This document shows positions 1-5,898 of a DNA stretch of 6,883 nucleotides, piece after piece. A model generated the notes under the pieces. The model was given only the letters and a program-made list of their open reading frames with translations, searched no databases and had not been told where the DNA came from. The position numbers and the translations under genes were made by a program. This DNA is from an uncultured Lachnospiraceae bacterium (GTDB lineage: Bacteria; Bacillota; Clostridia; Lachnospirales; Lachnospiraceae): NCBI GenBank assembly GCA_945836355.1, contig CAMALD010000068.1, positions 1 to 6,883 on the forward strand. The letters are read 5' to 3'. Each line of letters begins with the position of its first letter. Positions within the stretch are counted from its first letter, which is position 1.

Positions 1-1486
1 TGCTTTCGAGAAGTTCATTCACCAAATCGGTAATTGAGTAATCCGGATGTGCGAGGTTACTGCGCAGGCACTCAATCATGCTGACAAAGGAACTGATTTT
101 CGGAAGAGCACGCCCGATGCCGGGGATATTCTCTGCATGGCACATGGCAGAATAAAAGCTGATATTGTTTTCGGCGGCATAGGCATCGATGCGGTCGAGG
201 GTGGTAAGCCCGATTCCGCGCTTTGGCTCGTTGATAATCCGCTTTACCGCGATGGAGTCCTGACCGTTGTCGATGGTCTTTAAATACGCGATGATATCCT
301 TGATTTCCTTGCGCTGATAGAAATTGATGCTGCCGATAATCTTATATGGAATACCCCGCAGAATCAGTTTTTCCTCGAACACACGGGACTGGGCATTGGT
401 GCGGTAGAGAATGGCAAAATCGCGGTAGGAGGCATCCGAATCGCGCATCTGCTCCGCGATGGAGGATACGATGGCATTTGCTTCCTCGAAATCTGACTCA
501 TACTGGCAGTAGGTGACCGGAGTGCCCTTGTCATTGGACGTCCAGAGCTTCTTGTCCTTGCGACCAAGGTTATTATGGATGACGGCGTTGGCGGCGTCTA
601 AAATGCTCTGGGTGGAGCGGTAGTTCTGCTCCAGCTTAATCACGGTGGCATCCGGATATTGCAGCTCGAAATCCAGAATATTGCGGATATTTGCACCTCT
701 GAATTTGTAAATCGACTGATCGTCATCGCCGACCACGCAAAGATTATGCTCGATTTCGCCGTATTCGTTTTCGGAGGAGGCGAGCAGGCTGATGAGGCGG
801 AACTGCGCGGTGTTGGTATCCTGATACTCGTCCACCATGATGTAGCGGAAACGCTTCTGATAGTAGGCTAGAGCATCCGGACAGGTTTCAAACAGCTCCA
901 CCGTCTTCATGATGATATCATCGAAATCCAGAGCGTTGTTTGCCTTTAAGCGGCGCTCGTATTCGGCGTAGACGCGGGCGTATTTTTCCTTTGTAAAGTC
1001 GCCTGCAGCGCCGGCGGCATAAGCCTCCGGTGTGATGAGCTCGTCCTTGGCGGAAGAGATGACGCCAAGCAATGTGCGCTCTTTGGTCTGCTTGGTATCG
1101 ATGTCAAGGTATTTGCACACCTCATGCATCAGAGCCTTCTGGTCATCGGTGTCGTAGATGGTGAAATTATTTTCATAGCCGAGCCGGTCGATATAGCGCC
1201 TCAAAAAGCGGACACAGGTGGAATGAAAGGTGGATACCCAGATGTTTTCGGCTCCGTAGCTGACAATTTTGTCAACACGTTCACGCATTTCCTTCGCCGC
1301 CTTGTTGGTGAAGGTGATTGCCAGTATCTGAAAGGGACTGACTCCAAGCTCCTCTATCAGATAAGCTATGCGGTGTGTGAGAACACGGGTTTTTCCGGAA
1401 CCGGCACCGGCAAGAATCAGCAGCGGTCCGCGGTCGTGCAGGACAGCCTGCTGTTGCTGGGGATTCAGGGTGGTATATGTATTCAT
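1..1486 (-). CDS. pcrA: ATP-dependent DNA helicase PcrA/UvrD, N-terminal 495 residues (partial, runs off left edge)
   Basis: Superfamily 1A 3'-5' DNA helicase of the UvrD/Rep/PcrA family, which acts in the cytoplasm in nucleotide excision repair and in clearing proteins and recombination intermediates from DNA. The minus-strand frame is open from the ATG at 1486-1484 to the window edge. Visible motifs in order are the Q-motif region (LNPQQQQAV, residues 7-15), Walker A AGAGSGKT (26-33, Lys32), motif Ia ITFTNKAAKEM (57-67), STFHS (85-89), Walker B DEYQD (219-223), motif III GDDDQSIYKFRGA (253-265) and motif IV QNYRST (287-292). A conserved EIKD...AYL and PKRGIG stretch follows. Family members are usually 720-750 residues, so motifs V and VI and the C-terminus lie outside. 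The start is supported by GGAGG (1493-1497) six bases upstream. Motif III has Phe262 where Escherichia coli UvrD has Trp. PcrA is preferred over Rep on the Gram-positive context. Confidence 0.96.
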   Translation of the reverse strand, partial: MNTYTTLNPQQQQAVLHDRGPLLILAGAGSGKTRVLTHRIAYLIEELGVSPFQILAITFTNKAAKEMRERVDKIVSYGAENIWVSTFHSTCVRFLRRYIDRLGYENNFTIYDTDDQKALMHEVCKYLDIDTKQTKERTLLGVISSAKDELITPEAYAAGAAGDFTKEKYARVYAEYERRLKANNALDFDDIIMKTVELFETCPDALAYYQKRFRYIMVDEYQDTNTAQFRLISLLASSENEYGEIEHNLCVVGDDDQSIYKFRGANIRNILDFELQYPDATVIKLEQNYRSTQSILDAANAVIHNNLGRKDKKLWTSNDKGTPVTYCQYESDFEEANAIVSSIAEQMRDSDASYRDFAILYRTNAQSRVFEEKLILRGIPYKIIGSINFYQRKEIKDIIAYLKTIDNGQDSIAVKRIINEPKRGIGLTTLDRIDAYAAENNISFYSAMCHAENIPGIGRALPKISSFVSMIECLRSNLAHPDYSITDLVNELLES

Positions 1487-1490
1487 AAGG

Positions 1491-1497
1491 AACCTCC
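1491..1497 (-). promoter_or_regulatory. Ribosome binding site of pcrA
   Basis: On the minus strand GGAGGTT lies six bases before the ATG at 1486 (counting from GGAGG). It is a near-perfect Shine-Dalgarno match and fixes the start used for the helicase. Confidence 0.85.
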
Positions 1498-1517
1498 GTT
1501 TTTCGAACTTATTTTCG

Positions 1518-1546
1518 ATTATATCAAAAAATAGGATAAACTGCAA
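1518..1546 (-). promoter_or_regulatory. Sigma-A-type promoter with extended -10 for pcrA
   Basis: Read on the minus strand, a perfect TATAAT (1523-1518) is preceded by TGA, which gives an extended -10 (TGnTATAAT). A weak -35, TTGCAG (1546-1541, three of six consensus bases), sits 17 bases upstream. Transcription would begin near 1511, leaving a leader of about 25 bases that carries the GGAGG site. The extended -10 makes the poor -35 tolerable. This is a sequence-based call only. Confidence 0.75.
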
Positions 1547-1554
1547 ATGGATAC

Positions 1555-1583
1555 TTGCTATTTTTCGGTTTTTTGTGCATAAT
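1555..1583 (+). promoter_or_regulatory. Sigma-A-type promoter for the HEAT/methyltransferase - sortase pair
   Basis: On the plus strand TTGCTA (1555-1560) and CATAAT (1578-1583) are separated by exactly 17 bases. They match the consensus -35 and -10 at four and five of six positions. Transcription would begin near 1590, with a leader of about 75 bases before the ATG at 1666. The -10 overlaps upstream in-frame start codons (TTG at 1555, ATG at 1582), which argues against their use. The -35 boxes of the two divergent promoters are only 8 bases apart. Confidence 0.65.
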
Positions 1584-1653
1584 GGAAGAAACATTCCGAA
1601 ATGTGTTATTGTACGGGTTGGTGCGGTGGCTTAGCCGTGCGAGGAAGACCTGT

Positions 1654-1659
1654 GGGGAG
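1654..1659 (+). promoter_or_regulatory. Ribosome binding site that decides the methyltransferase start
   Basis: GGGGAG lies six bases before the ATG at 1666. The upstream in-frame candidates, TTG 1555 and ATG 1582, have no comparable site and overlap the predicted promoter, so 1666 is the preferred start. Confidence 0.75.
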
Positions 1660-1665
1660 AACGAG

Positions 1666-3192
1666 ATGCAAACATTGCTGGAGAATATACAACATAATAT
1701 GGAAGTGCGCAAGAGCCTGATTGAGATGAAAAGCATGCTGCGGGGGGAGAACGCAGCACGAAACCGCGAGCGGCTGATAAAACTGTGTGCGGGTGACTAT
1801 TCGGCATTTCTTTTGCTGCTGAAGGACTCGGATGCAAAGGTGCGCAAAAATGCGGCGCTGATTATCGGGGAGCTGGCTGAGCCAAAGCTGAAGGAAGAGC
1901 TGTGGACGGCATACAACAATGAGAAAACACGCTTTGTCCGCAGTGCTTATCTGGAAGCGCTAAAAAAATACGATTACTCGGATTTACTTTTCGGATTAAA
2001 GGATATTTTAAAGCAGACCGAAGACATAAAGACGGACGAAGAAAACCGGAAACACATACAGGAAGAGAAAATGCTTCTTCGTGAGCTGATCGGGGCAAAG
2101 GAGAAGAGCAGGCCGCATATATACCGCGGCGAGGGAATCCTCTCCGAAATTGCGCTGACAACGAACCGCAATCATAAGCATATTGTGCTGGATGCGCTGC
2201 AGGGAGTCCGCAAAAAGGAATTTAATGCGGGAGTCATGGTGCAGACAAAGTATCCGATGCAATTATTATCGCTGCGCTGCTTTGAGGAGATGTTCTTTCT
2301 GTTGCCGGAATGCCGTATCGTTAATGCAGTGCCGGAGAGGGCTGCGCAGATGCTGGCGGACGGTGGTCTGGCAGAGTATCTGGCAGAACGGCACGAGGAG
2401 GATGAAAGACCGTTTGTATTCCGCATTGAAATCCGTTCTGCGATGCCGCTGGAAAAGCGTGCAGCATTTGCGCGCAAGCTGGCAGCAGCGCTGGAGGAAG
2501 CCTCAGGAGGGCGGCTGGTCAATGCCATGGCCGGATACGAGGTGGAAATACGCCTGATCGAAGCAAAAAACGGTGATTTTAATGTACTGTTAAAGCTTCT
2601 GACGTTAAAGGATCTTCGTTTTGCATACCGCAGAAAAACGGTTTCGACCGGCATGCGCCCGGTAAATGCGGCGCTGGCAATCGCTCTGGCAGAACAGGAG
2701 AAGCGGGGAAAAGGTACCGGTATTCCGTTCTTCAAGGAGAATGCCAGGGTGCTGGATCCGTTTTGCGGTTCGGGGACGATGCTGATTGAGCGGGCAAAAA
2801 TCGGGAAAGTAAAGGAAATGTATGGATTGGATATTCTTGCGGAGGCGATTGAGGCTGCAAGATTCAATACAAACCTTGCCGACTGCAAGGCGAATTATGT
2901 ACACCGGGATTTCTTTACCTTTACGAGTGATATCCGGTTTGATGAGATTATTACGGATATGCCGTTTTTCACCTCTGAGCTGCCGGAGAGAAAAAGAGAG
3001 ACTGAGCAGCTTTACGCGCGTTTCTTTGAAAGAATACCAAAGCTGATGGCAGAGGACGGAGTGCTGCTTCTCTATACACACAACCGGGAGCTGGTAAAAA
3101 AGTACATTACACCGGAATTTGCCATCTGCAGGGAATATGAGCTTTCGATGAAGGAAGGGTGTTACCTGTTCCTGCTGGAACGGGTTGAATAA
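1666..3192 (+). CDS. HEAT-like repeat / THUMP-like / SAM-dependent RNA methyltransferase (508 aa)
   Basis: Probable cytoplasmic RNA methyltransferase using S-adenosylmethionine; the substrate is unknown. The N-terminus (about residues 35-105) contains two HEAT-like helical hairpins, the clearest being LLLLKDSDAKVRKNAALIIGEL (49-70 region) and then ELWTAYNNEKTRFVRSAYLEAL (78-99 region). A charged linker follows. Residues about 250-300 (FVFRIEIRS ... GYEVEIRLIEA) resemble a THUMP RNA-binding domain. The catalytic Rossmann domain runs from about 315 to 508. It has YRRKTVSTGMRPVNAALA before it, motif I VLDPFCGSGT (362-371), acidic motif II GLD (387-389) and motif IV TDMPFF (430-435). The D-x-P-F form resembles the TrmN/Trm14/THUMPD3 group of tRNA N2-guanosine methyltransferases, so guanosine-N2 methylation is an inference. 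The start at ATG 1666 rests on GGGGAG. The gene is the first of a likely two-gene unit with the sortase. I do not recognise a named gene with this domain set. Confidence 0.82.
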   Translation: MQTLLENIQHNMEVRKSLIEMKSMLRGENAARNRERLIKLCAGDYSAFLLLLKDSDAKVRKNAALIIGELAEPKLKEELWTAYNNEKTRFVRSAYLEALKKYDYSDLLFGLKDILKQTEDIKTDEENRKHIQEEKMLLRELIGAKEKSRPHIYRGEGILSEIALTTNRNHKHIVLDALQGVRKKEFNAGVMVQTKYPMQLLSLRCFEEMFFLLPECRIVNAVPERAAQMLADGGLAEYLAERHEEDERPFVFRIEIRSAMPLEKRAAFARKLAAALEEASGGRLVNAMAGYEVEIRLIEAKNGDFNVLLKLLTLKDLRFAYRRKTVSTGMRPVNAALAIALAEQEKRGKGTGIPFFKENARVLDPFCGSGTMLIERAKIGKVKEMYGLDILAEAIEAARFNTNLADCKANYVHRDFFTFTSDIRFDEIITDMPFFTSELPERKRETEQLYARFFERIPKLMAEDGVLLLYTHNRELVKKYITPEFAICREYELSMKEGCYLFLLERVE

Positions 3193-3223
3193 TTTGGACG
3201 GTTTGAATGGAGCCGGGAAGAAA

Positions 3224-3228
3224 AGAGG
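3224..3228 (+). promoter_or_regulatory. Ribosome binding site of the sortase gene
   Basis: AGAGG lies seven bases before the ATG at 3236. A longer in-frame opening from TTG 3185 would overlap the end of the methyltransferase gene and lacks a clear site, so 3236 is chosen. Confidence 0.65.
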
Positions 3229-3235
3229 CAGGATT

Positions 3236-4030
3236 ATGGAAGAGACAGATAAAAAGGATATTTCTCAGGATAACAGCAATTACAGGAAACGCAGATCATT
3301 CCGGCTTCGCACGGTGATTGGTATTTTGATTATCATTGCGGGCATTGGGATTTGCCTGTATCCGGTTTTACGTCAGAAGCAAAGCAATGATTTTAATCAG
3401 GATGCCATCAATTTAATTTTGACACCACAGCCGACTCCGGTACGTGGAACGGATATCACAAAAGAGCCTGTGGCAACACAGGTGGCAGACAATATTACGT
3501 CGGCACCGCAGCCGACGGGGGATGAGGAGCCTGCGACACCTGAGATTACGCCGGTGGAAGAAGTAGAAGTGACGCCGGAGGGGGAACCGACACCGACGGA
3601 TCAGCCGAACCGGCTGAACAACCGTACGGTTCTCGGTGTCATACAGATCGAGGCGATTGATCTGATTTATGCGATTGTGGAGGGAACCGATACCGAGGAC
3701 ATTGGTGTGGCAATCGGTCATATGACCGGAACCGCGGATCTTGGCGCGATGGGCAACTGTGCGCTTGCTGGACATCGAGGCGGATACTCCGGCCCTTATT
3801 TCCAAAATCTGGATAAGCTTAAGATTGGGGATACGGTTCTGATTACCAATGCGGAGCGGACACAGTTTACCTATAAGGTGACGGAATCCTTTGTCGTGGA
3901 ACCGACGGAGGTCTGGGTTGCCGAGGATACGGGACCGGACAAAGCAATTCTGACCTTAGTTACCTGCGAGGACAGCGGCAGCACGAGACTGATTGTGAGA
4001 TGTGAGCTGGAAAGCACTTCGGAGCAGTGA
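3236..4030 (+). CDS. Class D-like sortase, membrane-anchored cysteine transpeptidase (264 aa)
   Basis: Sortases cleave a C-terminal sorting motif of secreted proteins and attach them to the cell wall, or join pilins, on the outer face of the membrane. Order of parts: a short basic cytoplasmic tail (RKRRSFRLR, 17-25), one hydrophobic segment (about 26-43) acting as a signal anchor, a low-complexity linker rich in Pro, Thr and Glu (about 63-125), then the sortase fold. The catalytic His is in ALAGHRG (His180), the Cys in LTLVTC (Cys244) and the Arg in STRLIVRC (Arg251). There is no C-terminal membrane segment, which argues against pilin-type class C. The TLVTC signature and single anchor fit class D, and class E remains possible. 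It follows the methyltransferase gene after 43 bases with no promoter between them, so co-transcription is likely. No gene with a sorting signal is seen nearby, so its substrates must be encoded elsewhere. Confidence 0.92.
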   Translation: MEETDKKDISQDNSNYRKRRSFRLRTVIGILIIIAGIGICLYPVLRQKQSNDFNQDAINLILTPQPTPVRGTDITKEPVATQVADNITSAPQPTGDEEPATPEITPVEEVEVTPEGEPTPTDQPNRLNNRTVLGVIQIEAIDLIYAIVEGTDTEDIGVAIGHMTGTADLGAMGNCALAGHRGGYSGPYFQNLDKLKIGDTVLITNAERTQFTYKVTESFVVEPTEVWVAEDTGPDKAILTLVTCEDSGSTRLIVRCELESTSEQ

Positions 4031-4154
4031 ACAATCCTTCAGTCCGCAGCAAAAGCAGGCTTGTGAGAAAATACGCAAACTCGGGGATATAGGTGGTTGA
4101 CAAATGAAAAATATGCACTAAAATAAAGATTAGTAGTCATGTGAGGTTTTGTAT
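4031..4154. other. Intergenic gap between the sortase gene and rsmD
   Basis: This 124-base gap holds the rsmD promoter in its second half. I found no hairpin followed by a T-run, so there is no clear intrinsic terminator for the sortase transcript and some read-through into rsmD is possible. A tiny ATG-to-TAA frame at 4104-4121 lies inside the promoter spacer and is not considered a gene. Confidence 0.6.
4097..4124 (+). promoter_or_regulatory. Sigma-A promoter of the rsmD-coaD-coiled-coil operon
   Basis: A perfect -35 TTGACA (4097-4102) and a -10 TAAAAT (4119-4124, five of six consensus bases) are separated by 16 bases. The predicted start of transcription is near 4131, about 25 bases before the rsmD ATG. 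The surrounding bases are AT-rich, unlike the flanking genes. It is the strongest promoter-like match on the plus strand in the window. Confidence 0.8.
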
Positions 4155-4718
4155 ATGAGGGTTATTGCAGGGAGTGCAAGAAGAACATTGCTGGATACGC
4201 CGGAGGGATTGGGAACACGGCCTACGACCGACCGGACTAAGGAGACACTCTTTAATATTTTGAATTACGGGCTGGCGGATTGCCGTTTTCTGGATTTGTT
4301 TGCCGGAAGCGGCGCCATAGGAATCGAAGCCTTAAGCCGCGGGGCTGCCGAGGCGGTTTTCGTGGAACAGGAAAAGGCGGCACTCGGGTGTATTGAGAGC
4401 AACCTGAAAAAGACTCATCTGACGGATAAAGCGAGAGTGCTGGCGATGGAAGTAAGCGATGCCCTGCAGTATCTGAAGGCGGACGGCAGACCGTTTGATA
4501 TCATCTTTATGGACCCGCCGTACCGGATGGGCTGGCCCGAAAAAATACTGCGGCAGTTAGCAGAGTCACCGTTGTGCATGCCGGACACATGGATTGTCAT
4601 TGAGGAAGCGCTGGAAACGGATTTTTCCTTTGCGGAAGAAGTAGGCTGTAAAGTGCAGCGTGAAAAGAAATATAAAACCAGCAAGCATGTTTTTTTGGAG
4701 CTTGCCGGAAAGGAATGA
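4155..4718 (+). CDS. rsmD: 16S rRNA (guanine(966)-N2)-methyltransferase RsmD
   Basis: RsmD methylates N2 of G966 (E. coli numbering) of 16S rRNA in the small-subunit assembly pathway, using S-adenosylmethionine. The 187-residue product has the family's normal length. It opens with the typical MRVIAGSARR and then TRPTTDRTKETLFNIL (21-36). Motif I is LDLFAGSGAIGIEALSRGA (46-64), an acidic residue follows in FVEQ (69-72), and the catalytic loop is DPPY (120-123). The ATG at 4155 has GTGAGG (4141-4146) eight bases upstream; a TTG two codons earlier is less likely. It is the first gene of an operon and is followed after 12 bases by coaD. The rsmD-coaD pairing is common in Firmicutes (ylbH-ylbI in Bacillus subtilis) and strongly supports the call. 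Confidence 0.96.
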   Translation: MRVIAGSARRTLLDTPEGLGTRPTTDRTKETLFNILNYGLADCRFLDLFAGSGAIGIEALSRGAAEAVFVEQEKAALGCIESNLKKTHLTDKARVLAMEVSDALQYLKADGRPFDIIFMDPPYRMGWPEKILRQLAESPLCMPDTWIVIEEALETDFSFAEEVGCKVQREKKYKTSKHVFLELAGKE

Positions 4719-4730
4719 AAAGGGGAAGAT

Positions 4731-5222
4731 ATGATTACAGGAATTTATCCGGGAAGCTTTGACCCGGTTACACTGGGACATCTTGACATAATAAAGCGTT
4801 CATCGAAGCTGGTGGACCACCTGATTATCGGTGTCCTAAATAATAGTGCAAAGAAACCGCTGTTTACTGCGCAGGAGCGGGTAGAAATGCTCAAGCTCGT
4901 CGCGCAGGATATACCGAATGTGTCGGTAGAGACATTTGACGGGCTCACAGTGGAATTTGCAAAAAGCAGAAATGCTACCGTGATGTTCCGCGGACTGCGC
5001 GCGGTTACCGATTTCGAATATGAAATTCAGATTGCACAGACAAACCATGCGGTCATGCCGGATATTGATACGGTCTTTCTGACCACAAGCGTGCAGTACT
5101 CATACCTCAGCTCCAGCATAGTGAAAGAGGTTGCGAGCTATGGCGGAGATATTACAAAGTTTGTGCCGGAGAATATTTTGCCGCTGGTGCTGGATAAATT
5201 TAAAATGATAAGGAGTGTATAG
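4731..5222 (+). CDS. coaD: Pantetheine-phosphate adenylyltransferase CoaD
   Basis: CoaD transfers AMP from ATP to 4'-phosphopantetheine, giving dephospho-CoA and pyrophosphate, the penultimate step of coenzyme A synthesis in the cytoplasm. The 163 residues match the family length. The nucleotidyltransferase signature [14 protein letters not shown] spans 8-21, with the TxGH element at 14-17. KKP (41-43) carries the phosphate-binding lysine region. RGLR (87-90) and the ISSS-like loop YLSSSIVKE (125-133) complete the active site. AGGGGAAG (4721-4728) precedes the ATG as ribosome binding site. The gene lies 12 bases after rsmD, and its last codons contain the ribosome binding site of the next gene, consistent with one transcript. 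Confidence 0.97.
   Translation: MITGIYPGSFDPVTLGHLDIIKRSSKLVDHLIIGVLNNSAKKPLFTAQERVEMLKLVAQDIPNVSVETFDGLTVEFAKSRNATVMFRGLRAVTDFEYEIQIAQTNHAVMPDIDTVFLTTSVQYSYLSSSIVKEVASYGGDITKFVPENILPLVLDKFKMIRSV
5210..5215 (+). promoter_or_regulatory. Ribosome binding site of the coiled-coil gene, inside coaD
   Basis: AAGGAG lies in the last codons of coaD, 11 bases before the ATG at 5227 and 17 before the next in-frame ATG at 5233. A GTG at 5215 overlaps the site itself and is unlikely as start. Placement within the preceding gene suggests translational coupling. Confidence 0.65.
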
Positions 5223-5226
5223 AACG

Positions 5227-5871
5227 ATGGCAATGGGAGCAAACAGCAGAATAGAGCAGGTAATCGATGATATTTATGAATTTATTGAGACATGCAAGAT
5301 GCAGCCGCTTTCACAGACAAAGCTGATTGTGCCGAAGGATGAGCTGTATGATTTGCTGGACGAGCTGCGGCTTCGCCTGCCGGAGGAGATAAAGCAGTAT
5401 CAGAAAATCATTGCCAACCGTGCCAAATTAATCTCCGATGCGGAGGATAAGGCTGCCGAGATTATTAATCAGGCAAAGGAACAGGCAAGCCAGCTGGTAA
5501 GCGAAAATGAGATTTCAAGGCAGGCATATGAGCATGCAAATGAACTGGTGCAGGATGCGACCATCCGCTCGGAGAATATGCTCAGGGATGCCAATGCTGA
5601 GGCAGAACAGCTGCGCGCAGGAGCGCTTGCTTACACGAATGATATTTTAGCAGAGGTGGAGCGCGTCATTGCCCGCGCTTACGAGGATACCAGAGCTAAA
5701 AATGAAGAGATGATCAGCATCTTAAAGGGCAATCTGGATGTGGTTGTGGAAAACCGCAATGAGCTGAATGAGCAGTTAAATCCACAGTCTCCAGCATCGG
5801 ACCAGGGTGGTTACGCAGGTAACGAAGAGTTTGATTTTGATGAGAACACCTTTCTGCGGGATATCCAGTAG
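5227..5871 (+). CDS. Coiled-coil protein of unknown function, DivIVA/ATPase-subunit-like (214 aa)
   Basis: I do not recognise a defined function. The product is soluble-looking, with no signal peptide or membrane segment. Residues 9-22 (IEQVIDDIYEFIET) form a short amphipathic helix. A turn with LIVPKDELYDLLDELRLRLPEEI (33-55 region) follows. A long Ala/Glu/Gln-rich helix with heptad-like spacing runs from about 57 to 185 and is likely a coiled coil. The tail (186-214) is probably disordered and ends in an acidic, aromatic patch, EEFDFDENTFLRDIQ. The VPKDEL...LLDELR...P stretch and the coiled coil recall DivIVA-like or F-type ATPase subunit b-like annotations, but similarity over coiled coils is weak evidence. 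It starts four bases after the coaD stop, so it is the third gene of the rsmD operon. It ends convergently 27 bases from the ylbJ-like gene. A cytoskeletal, scaffolding or membrane-adaptor role would be inference only. Confidence 0.85.
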   Translation: MAMGANSRIEQVIDDIYEFIETCKMQPLSQTKLIVPKDELYDLLDELRLRLPEEIKQYQKIIANRAKLISDAEDKAAEIINQAKEQASQLVSENEISRQAYEHANELVQDATIRSENMLRDANAEAEQLRAGALAYTNDILAEVERVIARAYEDTRAKNEEMISILKGNLDVVVENRNELNEQLNPQSPASDQGGYAGNEEFDFDENTFLRDIQ

Positions 5872-5898
5872 CCGACTCCCAAAAAAGTCCTGCAACTG

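Noticed and set aside
1124..1534. A 136-codon open frame on the plus strand
   Set aside because: It lies opposite the helicase N-terminus, including the Walker A region, and extends into the divergent promoter. The helicase frame explains the conservation.
1591..1604. Small hairpin ACATT-CCGA-AATGT in the methyltransferase leader
   Set aside because: Only five base pairs, AT-rich and with no following T-run or link to the ribosome binding site, so it is not supported as a regulator or terminator.
1555..1665. A 37-residue N-terminal extension of the methyltransferase from TTG 1555 or ATG 1582
   Set aside because: It overlaps the predicted -35 and -10 boxes, has no ribosome binding site, and the ATG at 1666 has a good GGGGAG site.
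2172..2888. A 238-codon open frame on the minus strand
   Set aside because: It lies wholly opposite the methyltransferase gene, whose plus-strand product has clear motifs. The translation is Ser/Arg/Ala-rich without recognisable domains, as expected of an antisense shadow.
3185..3235. A 17-residue extension of the sortase from TTG 3185
   Set aside because: It overlaps the end of the methyltransferase gene without a ribosome binding site; ATG 3236 has AGAGG at normal spacing and gives a typical signal-anchor N-terminus.
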